Of a stretch of DNA of 64,000 nucleotides, positions 42,159-51,040 are shown in pieces (position 1 is the stretch's first letter; every line of letters starts with the position of its first letter). Source of the stretch: JAJAZB01 sp964244295. Its GTDB lineage: Bacteria; Bacteroidota; Bacteroidia; Cytophagales; Spirosomataceae. The notes under the pieces were generated by a model, which saw nothing but the letters and a program-made list of their open reading frames with translations, did no database searches and had not been told where the DNA came from. Position numbers and translations under genes: made by a program. The stretch covers positions 4,954 to 68,953 of the forward strand of contig CAXTIG010000040.1 in assembly GCA_964244295.1 (NCBI GenBank), written 5' to 3'.

Positions 42159-43546
42159 CAAACCTTTACCAACTTCCACTTCCCCCGCCGAAATACCCAC
42201 ACCGCCATCGCCGCCAGCAGCGATTCGCTGATGGCGACCGACCAGAACACCCCCGGCGGCCCCCAGCCGAGCGAATTAGCCAGCACGTAGGCCAGCGGAA
42301 TTTCGATGGCCCAGAAGCAAATCAAATTGATGAGCGTCGGGCTGCGGGTATCGCCCGCGCCGTTGAGGGCCTGGGTGATCACCATCCCGAAGGCAAAAGC
42401 CAGGTAGCCCAAACAGAAAATTTGCAGGCTCTGCACCGCCACCGCCACCACGGCGGGAGTCCGGTCGAAGATGCCCACAATCGGGACGGCCGCCAGGAAA
42501 AACACGATGCCCACGCCCACCAGAAAGCCCACGTTGCAGTACGCCGCCCGCCAGGCCGAAGTTTCGGCGCGTTCGGGTTGGCCCGCGCCCAGGTTCTGAC
42601 CCACCAGCGTGGCGGCGGCATTCGCCATGCCCCAGGAGGGCAGAATGGTGAAAATGATGATGCGGATGGCAATCGTGTAACCCGCCACCACGTCGGGGCC
42701 GAAGGTGGAGAGGATGCGCATCAGAAACACCCAACTCGCCGAGCCAATCAGAAACTGACTCGTGCCCCCGGCGGCCACGCTGAGCAGGTTGCGGATGACG
42801 GTGAAATCAGGGCGTAAATCCGTCGCCATGACCCGTACCACCCCGTCGCGCTTGCGCAAAAACGCCGCCAGTTGGTACGCCACGCCGATGCTCCGGCCCG
42901 TGGTGGTCGCCACCGCCGAGCCGAGTACGCCGAGTTCGGGGAACGGCCCCCAGCCGAAGATCAGCACGGGGCAGAGTACGATGTTGACCCCGTTGGCGAG
43001 CCAAAGCGAGCGCATCGCGACCGAGGCCTCGCCCGCCCCACGCAGGGCACCGCTGAGCGTGTAAAGCAGCATGATGGCCGGGGAACTGGCGAAAATCATC
43101 CGGGTAAACGGCGCGCCGCTGGCAATCAGCCGCTTGCTGCCGCCCATGAGCCGGAGGATGTCTTCGCCGAATAAATACCCCGGCACGCCCGTCAACACCG
43201 CCACCACCAGCGAGAGCAGAATCACCTGCCCGACCACCGTACCCGCCTCGCGGGCACTGCCTTCGCCCACGCGCCGGGCCACGAGGGCGGTCGCCGCCGC
43301 GCTCAGGCCCATTGCCAGCGAGTACACCAGCGTGAGCACCGACTCGGTCAGGCCGACGGTAGCGACGGCTTCGGTGCTGATTTTAGCGACGAAAAAAACA
43401 TCGATGATGAAGAACAAGGACTCCATCACCATCTCCAGAATCATGGGGATGGACAGCAGAAAAATGGCCCGGTTGATGCTCCCGGACGTGAAATTGGATT
43501 CCGAACCACGCAGCGCGGCCAGGAAAAGAGTGAAGAACTTTTTCAA
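42158..43546 (-). CDS. MATE-family efflux transporter
   Basis: Na+- or H+-coupled multidrug/toxin exporter with 12 helices in two homologous halves: FTSGSINRAIFLLSIPMILE, then SLFFIIDVFFVAKISTEAVA and GLSAAATALVARRVGEG; the second half has NAAATLVGQNLGAGQPERAE and TQALNGAGDTRSPTLINLIC. About 462 residues. No in-frame ATG exists before the first helix; I chose the TTG at 43546 (MKKFFTLFLAALRG), since other Bacteroidota MATE proteins begin with a similar short basic segment. Another TTG at 43597 is possible. Confidence 0.87.
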   Translation of the reverse strand: MKKFFTLFLAALRGSESNFTSGSINRAIFLLSIPMILEMVMESLFFIIDVFFVAKISTEAVATVGLTESVLTLVYSLAMGLSAAATALVARRVGEGSAREAGTVVGQVILLSLVVAVLTGVPGYLFGEDILRLMGGSKRLIASGAPFTRMIFASSPAIMLLYTLSGALRGAGEASVAMRSLWLANGVNIVLCPVLIFGWGPFPELGVLGSAVATTTGRSIGVAYQLAAFLRKRDGVVRVMATDLRPDFTVIRNLLSVAAGGTSQFLIGSASWVFLMRILSTFGPDVVAGYTIAIRIIIFTILPSWGMANAAATLVGQNLGAGQPERAETSAWRAAYCNVGFLVGVGIVFFLAAVPIVGIFDRTPAVVAVAVQSLQIFCLGYLAFAFGMVITQALNGAGDTRSPTLINLICFWAIEIPLAYVLANSLGWGPPGVFWSVAISESLLAAMAVWVFRRGKWKLVKV

Positions 43547-43768
43547 GGATAAAAAGAGGGTTGAGGCTGTCGCGATGGCGGACAGCCTGGAAAACAAGCC
43601 TGGAAAAAACAGAAAACGGCCCCGCTAAAGCGGGACGGAAGGAAAGAGAAAAACCGCGTGGGTTTTTAAGCGAGCAGCTTCATGGGCCAAAAGCGTTGAG
43701 GCCGCAAAAGTAAGGGGAGTTTTTTAAAACGAAAACTTCCCCGATTAAAAAAACGGGGAGGTCGGCCA

Positions 43769-44296
43769 TCAAACGTACCCGCCTTCGGCCAACTCCCGCT
43801 TTACCTGCCCCACCCGGTCGTTGAACGAAATGTGCTCGAAATCCACACCCGGCACGGTGACGGTACGGAGGTAGTCCATCAAATCGGGCTGGTGCGTGAT
43901 GACCCGGCCCGTCGGGACGGAAATGTACTTGGAGGTGGTCCAAAGCAGGTTTTTCAGCGAACGCCCGGCTTCGTCGGCCATCGCGTACTCGACTACTTTG
44001 GTGGTGTCGTTGAAGTAAATCACGCTCGTGAACAGGCTCACCCACTCGCTCACGTTGGCGGGCCGGACGTAGGCAATCTGGTGGTTGTACACCACCCAAC
44101 TGGCGTTGTATTCGGTAAACGTGTAGTCCGAACGCAGGCCGTAGAGCAGGGCCTGCTGGTCTTCACGGGCGTTGAAGTAGTAATCGAAATACTTGGCGTT
44201 GTTGAGGTGCCGCAACGGGTCGCAATCCTGGAAGCGAATCACCGAGCGGGAGAGGGTGCGTTTGGGGTAGGTTTTGGTGGGGTCGAGGAGGAACAT
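43769..44296 (-). CDS. Acyl-CoA thioesterase-like hotdog-fold protein
   Basis: 175 residues. The 4-hydroxybenzoyl-CoA thioesterase-type signature is visible: VIRFQDCDPLRHLNNAKYFD, with the catalytic Asp in the DCDPLRHLNN loop, followed by YYFNAREDQQALLYG. One hotdog domain plus a C-terminal extension of about 40 residues. Hydrolyses an acyl-CoA; chain length unknown. Single gene, start ATG at 44296. 43547-43768 upstream of the MATE gene contains nothing recognisable. Confidence 0.82.
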   Translation of the reverse strand: MFLLDPTKTYPKRTLSRSVIRFQDCDPLRHLNNAKYFDYYFNAREDQQALLYGLRSDYTFTEYNASWVVYNHQIAYVRPANVSEWVSLFTSVIYFNDTTKVVEYAMADEAGRSLKNLLWTTSKYISVPTGRVITHQPDLMDYLRTVTVPGVDFEHISFNDRVGQVKRELAEGGYV

Positions 44297-44352
44297 CAGG
44301 TCAAACGATTAATCGAAAAAGCATTACAAAACTTGTCACCGTTCATGATTGA

Positions 44353-44466
44353 TTAACTATCAGGCATTCCGCCATTTGCGAATTCTATCAATATCAATAA
44401 TCCGATAAGAAAGGCGAGACTTCCTAAGGTGAGCACCAGAATAATTATGAAGCGATTGAATGACAT
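44353..44466 (-). CDS. Possible 37-residue single-helix membrane peptide
   Basis: ATG at 44464-44466, stop TAA at 44353-44355. The translation starts MSFNRFIIILVLTLGSLAFL and continues with IGLLILIEF, a single strong membrane helix with a short polar tail. Lies in an AT-rich gap between the thioesterase and the interrupted gene at 44497-45093. No homologue known to me; a chance ORF is possible. Confidence 0.35.
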   Translation of the reverse strand: MSFNRFIIILVLTLGSLAFLIGLLILIEFANGGMPDS

Positions 44467-44496
44467 TTTTCCGTTTAAAACAACCAAAGTACGTTT

Positions 44497-45093
44497 TTAA
44501 TCTTGTAATTCTAATTTGAATCGAATGTCTGATTGTTTCAAACAAAGATTACCAAACCAGAAACCGAAGGTATGATAGCTTTTATTTTTTCCTTCGGCCA
44601 CAACACAAAAGTATCTACTTCCACCGAGGGATTGACATTTTCTTGTGTTGGCATAAATCGATGCTGAATCTTTGGCTTCAATCCAGAGTTTGATCAAATC
44701 AATTTCAGGTAAAACTGGATGGTCGTTGACCTTTTCAGTTCCGTAAACCACTTTTCGAACCCTCTTTTCTTTTCCGTGAGGTTCCTTTTCATAAGTAGTG
44801 TAGGCTCTTACGTCTGTTGTCCTGGTCCAAATCCGTACTTCTTCAAATTGAAAAGGAAGGAAGTTGGGTTGACTAAAAACCACAAAAAGGGTGTCAGTTT
44901 CATCTAAATCTTACCCTGTTCTTTGCTTAAATTCTTCAAAAACAACCTCTAATCCCTTCCAAAAATCTTTGAATATATTCTGAGACTTAGTTTCTATTTT
45001 GATACAATTTCTAATTGCTTTTAAACTCTGACTTTGAGTTCTGACAGAGATAAAAAATAGAATGTAAATTATGTAAATAGTTTTAGAATTCAT
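44497..45093 (-). pseudogene. Secreted protein gene interrupted by one in-frame stop
   Basis: A single frame of 199 codons with an ATG at 45093, a signal-peptide-like N-terminus (TIYIIYILFFISVRTQS) and a TAA at 44911-44913 (codon 61), after which the same frame stays open to 44497 (DLDETDTLFVVFSQPNFLPF ... KLELQD). One substitution (for example AAA to TAA) explains the break. AT-rich compared with the rest of the window, suggesting transfer. Product unknown. Confidence 0.6.
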
Positions 45094-45125
45094 TTTTTGA
45101 ATCGGATGAAATTGTTGAAAATGAC

Positions 45126-45734
45126 TTATGAATTTTCCGAAAAAACTACATTTTCATACACCTCCGACAGCGCCAATTCAACCCCCAACGCCCGCAACAA
45201 AACCCGCGCCTCAAGCCCGCTGACCACGCTTTTCCGCCACAAACTTTCCTCTTCCCGAAACCAAGTTTCCACCTCCGGACGGGTCTGTTCGATGAGGACA
45301 TATTCCCGAAACGAGGGCAATTGCTGGTACAGCAGAAACTTTCCCTGCCGGTCGTGGGAAGCCGTGCTGCGCGAAAGCACTTCCACGATGACGAGCGGAT
45401 TGGTCAGTAAATCCTGCCGATTCTGATAGAAAACGGGTTCCTCGCAAATCACCAGCGCGTCGGGGTACACGCCCGTGTTGGCCGGTTCGATGTAAATTTT
45501 CTGGTCGCTGTTGAGCACCCGGTAGGTGCCGGGCAAACGACGAACAGCCTGCTTCAGGGCCGTCAGCGTGTTGCTGGCGATTTCGTTGTGGCGAAAGGTG
45601 CCTCCGGCCATTTTGCGAATGATTCCGTTGTAAAATTCGTGTTTGTCCTGCGCCTTTTCCTCGCGGGCCAAGTACTGACTCAGCGAGTAAAGCCGGGGTT
45701 TCGGAACACGTTCGCGGCTGAGGGTCTGGAGCAT
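45126..45734 (-). CDS. Uma2-family (DUF820) putative restriction-endonuclease-fold protein
   Basis: 202 residues. The PD-(D/E)xK-like core of the Uma2 family is visible: HNEIASNTLTALKQAV, then VYPDALVICEEPV (first Asp), PLVIVEVLSRST (Glu) and GKFLLYQQLPSFREYVLI (Lys/Gln region with the YVLI-type strand). Biological role of these proteins is unknown. ATG at 45734 gives MLQTLSRERVPKPRLYSLSQ. One of three Uma2 genes in the window; downstream of nuoD on the same strand. Confidence 0.85.
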   Translation of the reverse strand: MLQTLSRERVPKPRLYSLSQYLAREEKAQDKHEFYNGIIRKMAGGTFRHNEIASNTLTALKQAVRRLPGTYRVLNSDQKIYIEPANTGVYPDALVICEEPVFYQNRQDLLTNPLVIVEVLSRSTASHDRQGKFLLYQQLPSFREYVLIEQTRPEVETWFREEESLWRKSVVSGLEARVLLRALGVELALSEVYENVVFSENS

Positions 45735-45804
45735 GGTTATTCCCGATTTTTCCAACGAATCTACGGATTTCAACAACTGAAAACTGCCAACTGGAAATTG
45801 AAAA

Positions 45805-47016
45805 CTACCGGTCCACCTCCCCCATCACCAAATCCAGCGAGCCGACGATGGCGATGAGGTCGGCCACGAGCGCCCCCCGGCTGATTTCGTGGATGACCGA
45901 GAGGTTGTGAAAACAGCAGGAGCGGGCTTTCACGCGCTGCGGCACGTCGCTGCGGCCGTCGGTGCGGAAGTAAAAACCCAGTTCGCCCTTCGGCGTTTCG
46001 CCGCGCACGTAAAACTCCATCGCCTTCGGGCGGATTTTCTTGGGCACCAGCGCCTGCGGGTCGAAGTCGGGCGTGCGGCGGCAGTCGGTTTGCAGCCGGT
46101 CGAGGCATTGCTCGATGAGTTTCAGCGATTCCCAGCATTCGAGCACCCGCACGTGGTTGCGATCCCAGCAATCGCCGAGGGTGCCCATTTGGCCGGAACC
46201 GATGGGCACGTCGAAATTCAGTTCGGGATAGACCGAGTAGCCGTCCACCTTCCGTAAATCCCAGCGCAGGCCGGAGCCGCGCAGCACTGGCCCCGTGCAG
46301 CCATAGTTGACGGCCAGCGCCAGCGGCAGCACGCCCACGTTGGCGGTGCGGCTCACGAAAATCTGATTTTCGATGACCAACTGCTGCAACTCGACGAGCT
46401 TGGGTTTGAGGTACGTCACGAATTCCCGGCATTTCTCCTCGAAGCCCACCGGCAGGTCGTAAAATAGCCCGCCGATCCAGACGTAGTTGTAGAGCATCCG
46501 CGCCCCGCTCACCCATTCGAGCATTCGCTGGAGGTGTTCACGGTCGCGCATCATCCACAAAAACGCGGTGTAGGCTCCGATGTCGAGCGCGTAGGTGCCC
46601 ACGGCCACGAAGTGCGAGGCGAGGCGGTTCAACTCAGCCACCAGCACCCGGATGTACTCGATGCGGCGGGGCAGTTCGGTGATGCCTAGCATCCGTTCCA
46701 CGCCCAGCGCGTACACGTGTTCGGAATTCATCGCCGCCAGGTAATCCAGCCGGTCCACGTAGGGAATGACCTGGTTGAAGGGCATCGACTCGGCGTGTTT
46801 TTCAAAACAGCGGTGCAGGTAGCCCAGGTGCGGCACCACGTCGACGATGAGTTCGCCGTCGGTGACCACTTCCAGGCGCAGCACGCCGTGGGTGGAAGGG
46901 TGCTGCGGGCCGAAGGAAATCACCATCTCTTCCGAGCGCAGGTCGGCGAGCCGGTGCTTGTTGGGGTCCGAAATCCGGTGGTTGTCGGGATGGTACTGGT
47001 ATTGAAGCGGTTTCAC
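45805..47016 (-). CDS. nuoD: NADH-quinone oxidoreductase subunit D (complex I)
   Basis: 49-kDa-type subunit that helps form the quinone site of complex I. 403 residues: ISFGPQHPSTHGVLRLEVVT, LGYLHRCFEKHAESMPF, NSEHVYALGVERMLGI, and the C-terminal GALVADLIAIVGSLDLVMGEVDR. GTG start at 47016; an ATG 30 codons in (MVISFGPQHPSTHG) is an alternative. Remarkably, no other nuo gene is beside it: upstream lies divergent rpmG and downstream a Uma2 gene. Complex I genes are normally clustered, so this is a dispersed or second copy. Confidence 0.93.
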   Translation of the reverse strand: MKPLQYQYHPDNHRISDPNKHRLADLRSEEMVISFGPQHPSTHGVLRLEVVTDGELIVDVVPHLGYLHRCFEKHAESMPFNQVIPYVDRLDYLAAMNSEHVYALGVERMLGITELPRRIEYIRVLVAELNRLASHFVAVGTYALDIGAYTAFLWMMRDREHLQRMLEWVSGARMLYNYVWIGGLFYDLPVGFEEKCREFVTYLKPKLVELQQLVIENQIFVSRTANVGVLPLALAVNYGCTGPVLRGSGLRWDLRKVDGYSVYPELNFDVPIGSGQMGTLGDCWDRNHVRVLECWESLKLIEQCLDRLQTDCRRTPDFDPQALVPKKIRPKAMEFYVRGETPKGELGFYFRTDGRSDVPQRVKARSCCFHNLSVIHEISRGALVADLIAIVGSLDLVMGEVDR

Positions 47017-47048
47017 GGGGCGAAGTTCCTAAAACTTTGGATGAAGGG

Positions 47049-47079
47049 TTTGCCGCGTGGTGAAAACTTCTTACTTTTG
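47049..47079 (+). promoter_or_regulatory. Bacteroidota-type promoter for rpmG-DUF4295
   Basis: TTTG (47049-47052), 19-bp spacer, TACTTTTG (47072-47079); start expected near 47086, 35 bases before the rpmG ATG. Confidence 0.75.
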
Positions 47080-47120
47080 CCTTCCATTTTCCGAAAATCC
47101 CCCGAAAAGGCTATACTGCA

Positions 47121-47303
47121 ATGGCAAAGAAAGGCAACCGCATCCAGGTCATCCTGGAATGCACCGAGCAAAAAAACTCCGACATCCCCGGCATGTCGCG
47201 CTACGTGACGACCAAAAACCGCAAGAACACCACTGGCCGGATGGAGTTGAAGAAATTCAACCCCTTCATGCGGAAGGTGACGGTTCACAAGGAAATTAAG
47301 TAA
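47121..47303 (+). CDS. rpmG: 50S ribosomal protein L33
   Basis: 60 residues, full length: MAKKGNRIQVILECTEQKNS, YVTTKNRKNTTGRMELKKFN and KVTVHKEIK. It lacks the four zinc Cys of the C+ type. rpmB (L28), often directly upstream in this phylum, is absent; instead a strong promoter stands in front of rpmG. Followed by the DUF4295 gene and ftsY. Confidence 0.96.
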   Translation: MAKKGNRIQVILECTEQKNSDIPGMSRYVTTKNRKNTTGRMELKKFNPFMRKVTVHKEIK

Positions 47304-47383
47304 TTCAGTTAGTAAGTTATTGGTTAGTAGGCTACTCAGGCCAATAACTCAATAACCTGATAACCAACAACGACCAACCAACA

Positions 47384-47536
47384 ATGGCAAAGAAAGTAGT
47401 TGCAACCCTGAAAAAAGAAGGCGGTAAAAACTACGCTAAAGTCATCCGGGCCGTGAAATCGCCCCTGACCGGCGCGTACACCTTCAAAGAAGAAATCGTC
47501 CCGCTTGACCAGGTGCAGGAATCGCTGAAAAGCTAA
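47384..47536 (+). CDS. DUF4295 small protein
   Basis: 50 residues, starts MAKKVVATLKKEGGKNYAKV and ends PLDQVQESLKS; basic, ribosomal-protein-like. In Bacteroidota such a gene is regularly found between rpmG and ftsY, as here, which supports a ribosome- or translation-linked role; function unproven. Its leader (47341-47383) is made of AATAAC/CCAAC words with only two G. Confidence 0.85.
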   Translation: MAKKVVATLKKEGGKNYAKVIRAVKSPLTGAYTFKEEIVPLDQVQESLKS

Positions 47537-47565
47537 ACCGCTCCGGTTATCCGCTCGTTCTCAGA

Positions 47566-47597
47566 AGTCTCCCAACGAATTGGGGGACTTTTTTTGT
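47566..47597 (+). terminator. Intrinsic terminator after the rpmG-DUF4295 unit
   Basis: AGTCTCCCAA pairs with TTGGGGGACT (one G-U), followed by a run of T. Confidence 0.75.
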
Positions 47598-47599
47598 GT

Positions 47600-47607
47600 T
47601 AGTTTTG
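47600..47607 (+). promoter_or_regulatory. Candidate -7 box (TAGTTTTG) for ftsY
   Basis: Matches TAnnTTTG; TTG at 47580-47582 gives a slightly short 17-bp spacer. Lies between the terminator and ftsY, 49 bases before its ATG. Confidence 0.45.
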
Positions 47608-47655
47608 CCTCAGGCAGGCACTGTTTACTGCCTACTGATTACTGCCAATTGAAAA

Positions 47656-48633
47656 ATGGGTCTATTCGATTTTTTTACCAAGAAAAAAGAGCAGGTCGTT
47701 CAGGAAGAAAAAGAATCGCTCGAAAAGGGCCTGGAGCGCTCGAAAGAAGGCTTTTTTGGCAAACTGAGCCGGGCCGTGGCGGGCAAGTCGAAGGTGGACG
47801 AGGAGGTGTTGGATGAGTTGGAAGAAATCCTGATTTCCTCCGACGTGGGCGTGGAAACGACCGTCAAGATTATCCGCCGCATCGAAGCCCGCGTGGAGCG
47901 CGACAAGTACCTCGGCACCGACGAACTCGACCAGATTCTGCGCGAGGAAGTAGCCGCCTTGCTTTCCGAAAACCGCTCCTATGATGTTGCTACCGATTTT
48001 GACACGCCGCTCGGCGTAAAACCCTACGTGATTATGGTCGTGGGCGTCAACGGCGTGGGCAAAACCACGACCATCGGCAAATTGGCCTCGCGGTATTTCA
48101 AAGCGGGCAAAAAAGTGGTGCTCGGCGCGGGCGATACCTTCCGGGCTGCCGCCGTGGAACAACTCCGGCTCTGGGGCGAGCGCACGGGCATTCCCGTGAT
48201 TCACCACGGCATGAACACCGACCCGGCCTCGGTGGCCTACGACGCCCTGAAGCAGGCCACCGAGCAGGGAGCCGACGTGGTGATTATCGACACGGCGGGC
48301 CGCCTCCACACGAAGGTGAACCTGATGAATGAACTCACGAAAATCAAACGGGTGATGCAGAAACTACTGCCCGATGCCCCCCACGAGGTGCTGCTCGTCC
48401 TCGACGGTTCGACGGGTCAGAACGCCTTCATTCAGGCCCAGGAATTCACCAAAGCCACCGACGTGACCGCCCTGGCGATTACCAAACTCGACGGCACGGC
48501 CAAAGGTGGCGTGGTCATCGGCATTTCCGACCAGTTCAAAATTCCCGTGAAGTACATCGGCGTGGGCGAGAAAATCGAAGATTTGCAGGTGTTCAACAAG
48601 CGGGCGTTCGTGGAAAGTTTGTTTAAAAAGTAA
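47656..48633 (+). CDS. ftsY: Signal recognition particle receptor FtsY
   Basis: GTPase that docks SRP-ribosome complexes at the membrane. 325 residues: a short charged N-terminus instead of the long acidic A domain, the N domain (DELEEILISSDVGVETTVKI) and the NG GTPase: G1 VGVNGVGKTTTIGKLASR, DTFRAAAVEQLRLWGER, G3 IIDTAGRLHTK, G4 ITKLDGTAKGGVVIG, and closing YIGVGEKIEDL. Its partner gene ffh lies at 57.5 kb. Preceded by its own terminator and probable promoter. Confidence 0.97.
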   Translation: MGLFDFFTKKKEQVVQEEKESLEKGLERSKEGFFGKLSRAVAGKSKVDEEVLDELEEILISSDVGVETTVKIIRRIEARVERDKYLGTDELDQILREEVAALLSENRSYDVATDFDTPLGVKPYVIMVVGVNGVGKTTTIGKLASRYFKAGKKVVLGAGDTFRAAAVEQLRLWGERTGIPVIHHGMNTDPASVAYDALKQATEQGADVVIIDTAGRLHTKVNLMNELTKIKRVMQKLLPDAPHEVLLVLDGSTGQNAFIQAQEFTKATDVTALAITKLDGTAKGGVVIGISDQFKIPVKYIGVGEKIEDLQVFNKRAFVESLFKK

Positions 48634-48657
48634 GGAAAAAGGGAAAGAGAAAAGGAT

Positions 48658-48762
48658 GTTGTCATCCCGACGAAGGAGGGATCTCGTCAGCCTGCCGTAC
48701 CCTTTGACGGTTGTCAAGTGTTCAGTATCCCAACGAGATCCCTCCTACGTCGGGATGACAAC
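48658..48762. repeat. Palindromic element, GTCATCCCGACGAAGGAGGG subfamily
   Basis: 30-nt arms at 48658-48687 and 48733-48762, one mismatch, loop 45 nt, between ftsY and a lipoprotein gene. Confidence 0.92.
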
Positions 48763-48854
48763 CTAACCTTCCGCTTTTTGCACTATTTTTTTAAATCACT
48801 TTCAACCCTTCGGCTTTTTCCGGTGTCTTTGGCAATCGTAAACCCGTTTCACCC

Positions 48855-49301
48855 ATGAAAAAACTCCTACCCCTCTTCGTTCTGGCCCTCAGCTTTTCGG
48901 CCTGTAAAAGGGAAAATCTCGACATCGTGCCCGACGAACTGGGCGGTACGTACCGCTCGGTGCCCAACCAGAGCGTGTTCAACCCGCTTTCCTGCGTGGC
49001 CTTTCCCGGTGGCAGTTCGAGCAGCGTAGCGCAACTTCGTATGGATGCCGCTTCGCCCACCAATGCTACATTGTCATACCAACCCAACGGCCTGGGCATT
49101 CTTTCCGAAAAAAGCCTGCCCCTTACCGCCGCCTACCGCGAGGGATTTATCGAACTTTCCTACCGGGGTCGCGTCATCGGCGATTACCGCGTGGGTAAGA
49201 TTCAGGATGGCAAGCGGGAGCGGGACGCGAAGGTGCTCAGCCTGATGGTTGATTCACCCGAAGAGAAGGTATTCGTGATGTTTCGGGGGGTGAAGGAGTA
49301 A
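48855..49301 (+). CDS. Lipoprotein, unknown function
   Basis: 148 residues. Lipoprotein signal MKKLLPLFVLALSFSACKR (lipobox FSAC, Cys17), then a mixed polar domain (LGGTYRSVPNQSVFNPLSCV; LPLTAAYREGFIELSYRGRV; AKVLSLMVDSPEEKVFVMFR) that looks like a small beta-rich fold. No family recognised. Convergent with purH, with a 32-bp palindrome between the ends. Confidence 0.75.
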   Translation: MKKLLPLFVLALSFSACKRENLDIVPDELGGTYRSVPNQSVFNPLSCVAFPGGSSSSVAQLRMDAASPTNATLSYQPNGLGILSEKSLPLTAAYREGFIELSYRGRVIGDYRVGKIQDGKRERDAKVLSLMVDSPEEKVFVMFRGVKE

Positions 49302-49310
49302 TCCATCCGG

Positions 49311-49405
49311 CGGTCATCCTGAGCTTGCGAAGGACCTTTCGCCTCCAACCTCCAGATTAGTTGGGAGGCACCCGCGAAAGGTCCTTCGCAAGCTCAGGAT
49401 GACCG
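49311..49405. repeat. Palindromic element, GTCATCC family
   Basis: Perfect 32-bp arms at 49311-49342 and 49374-49405 (CGGTCATCCTGAGCTTGCGA...), loop 31 nt, between convergent genes. Confidence 0.93.
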
Positions 49406-49416
49406 CATCAGGAAGG

Positions 49417-50961
49417 TCAGTGCTTAAAATGCCGCACGCCCGTCATCACCATCGCGATGCCGTGGGCGTTGCAGTAGGCGATGGAATCCTGGTCCTTGAT
49501 GGAGCCGCCCGGCTGCACCACCGCCGTGATGCCCGCCTGCCCGGCAATTTCGACGCAGTCGGGGAAGGGGAAAAAGGCGTCGGAGGCCATCACTGCCCCA
49601 TTCAGGTCAAATCCGAAACTTTTCGCTTTCTCAATCGCCTGCCGCAGCGCGTCCACGCGCGAGGTTTGGCCCACGCCGCTGGCGAGTAGCTGGTCTTCTT
49701 TCGCCAATACAATCGTGTTCGACTTCGTGTGTTTGCAGACTTTGAGGGCAAACTCCAGCGCCTTCAACTCGCTTTCCGTCGGTGCTTTTTCAGTCACGGT
49801 GCGCATCTGGGCGGCGGTTTCGGTGGCGGTGTCCCGGTCTTGCTCCAGTATTCCGTTGAGTAGGGTTTTGAACATCCGCCCTGATTTGCTCAGGCGTTTC
49901 CTCCTCAGTAAGATCCGGTTTTTTTTCGATTTCAGCAACGCCAGCGCGTCCTCGTCGTAGTCGGGGGCGATGAGGATTTCCATGAACAGCTTGTTCAGTT
50001 CCTCCGCCGTTGCCAAATCCACCTTCGCATTCGTGACCAGCACCCCGCCGAAGGCCGATACCGGGTCGCAGCTCAGGGCGTGGAGGTAGGCTTCTTTCGC
50101 CGTCGGGGCCGTCGCGACGCCGCAGGCGTTGGTGTGTTTGATGATGACGAAGGTTATTTTGGAAAATGAAAATTCATTGATCAGATCCAGCGCCGCGTCT
50201 ACGTCCACAAGGTTGTTGTAGGAAAGTTCCTTGCCATGGAGTTTGTCGAATAGCGCGTCGAGGTTGCCGTAAAACGTGGCCGGTTGGTGGGGATTTTCGC
50301 CGTAGCGAAGGGAATGTTCCGGTCCGGCATAAGCAATAAATGGAAGTGCTGGTTTATGCTCGGTGGGGTCTCTCCCCAAAAACCACCAGTTGATGGCCGA
50401 ATCGTACTGGGAGGTGATCTCAAACGCTTCTCTGGCGAAAGCCAGTCGAGTTTTTAAATCCGTCGCACCACCGTTTTCGGCTAGGAGACGAACCACTTCC
50501 TCGTACTGGCCCCGGTGGCTAACGATGAGCACGTCGCTAAAATTTTTGGCTGCCGCCCGGATAAGCGAAATGCCGCCGATGTCGATTTTTTCGATGATGT
50601 CGTCCGCCGATGCGCCGGATTTTACGGTGTCCTCGAAGGGGTACAAATCCACCACCACGAGGTCGATGGCGGGAATGCCGTAGGCGTCGGCGGTTTGCAC
50701 GTCGTCGTCGAGGTCGCGGCGGTAGAGGATGCCGCCGAAGACCTTCGGGTGCAGGGTCTTGACGCGCCCGCCGAAGATGGAGGGGTACGTAGTTAACTCC
50801 TCAACGGGCGTGACTGGGATGCCCATCTTTTCGATAAACGCCTGCGTTCCGCCCGTGGAATACAGCGTGACGCCTTGCCGATGAAGGGTTTCGACCAGCG
50901 GCGCGAGGCCGTCTTTGTGGTACACGGAAAGCAGGGCGGAGGTAATTTTGCGGGAATTCAT
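49417..50961 (-). CDS. purH: Bifunctional AICAR formyltransferase / IMP cyclohydrolase
   Basis: Last two steps of de novo IMP synthesis, in the cytosol. 514 residues. N-terminal cyclohydrolase domain (about 1-195): ITSALLSVYHKDGLAPLVET, GRVKTLHPKVFGGILYRRD. C-terminal transformylase: SLRYGENPHQPATFYG, IVIKHTNACGVA (Lys-His pair of the active site) and the end VVQPGGSIKDQDSIAYCNAH. ATG at 50961 chosen; the longer frame to 51000 overlaps a minus-strand -7-like box (CAAAAGTA, 50988-50995). Divergent from the pabA-type gene. Confidence 0.96.
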   Translation of the reverse strand: MNSRKITSALLSVYHKDGLAPLVETLHRQGVTLYSTGGTQAFIEKMGIPVTPVEELTTYPSIFGGRVKTLHPKVFGGILYRRDLDDDVQTADAYGIPAIDLVVVDLYPFEDTVKSGASADDIIEKIDIGGISLIRAAAKNFSDVLIVSHRGQYEEVVRLLAENGGATDLKTRLAFAREAFEITSQYDSAINWWFLGRDPTEHKPALPFIAYAGPEHSLRYGENPHQPATFYGNLDALFDKLHGKELSYNNLVDVDAALDLINEFSFSKITFVIIKHTNACGVATAPTAKEAYLHALSCDPVSAFGGVLVTNAKVDLATAEELNKLFMEILIAPDYDEDALALLKSKKNRILLRRKRLSKSGRMFKTLLNGILEQDRDTATETAAQMRTVTEKAPTESELKALEFALKVCKHTKSNTIVLAKEDQLLASGVGQTSRVDALRQAIEKAKSFGFDLNGAVMASDAFFPFPDCVEIAGQAGITAVVQPGGSIKDQDSIAYCNAHGIAMVMTGVRHFKH

Positions 50962-51009
50962 CGGAGGGTTACAGGGTTTTGAAGCCGCAAAAGTAGGCAT
51001 TTAGCCCGC

Positions 51010-51017
51010 TACCTTTG
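51010..51017 (+). promoter_or_regulatory. Candidate -7 box (TACCTTTG) for the amidotransferase gene
   Basis: Matches TAnnTTTG, 24 bases before the GTG start; no TTTG at exactly 19 bp upstream. Confidence 0.4.
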
Positions 51018-51040
51018 GTAACCCGACCAAACTTTGCCCC

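Noticed and set aside
44360..44545. 61-codon minus-strand ORF
   Set aside because: Overlaps the better small ORF (44353-44466) and the end of the interrupted gene, with no membrane or domain pattern.
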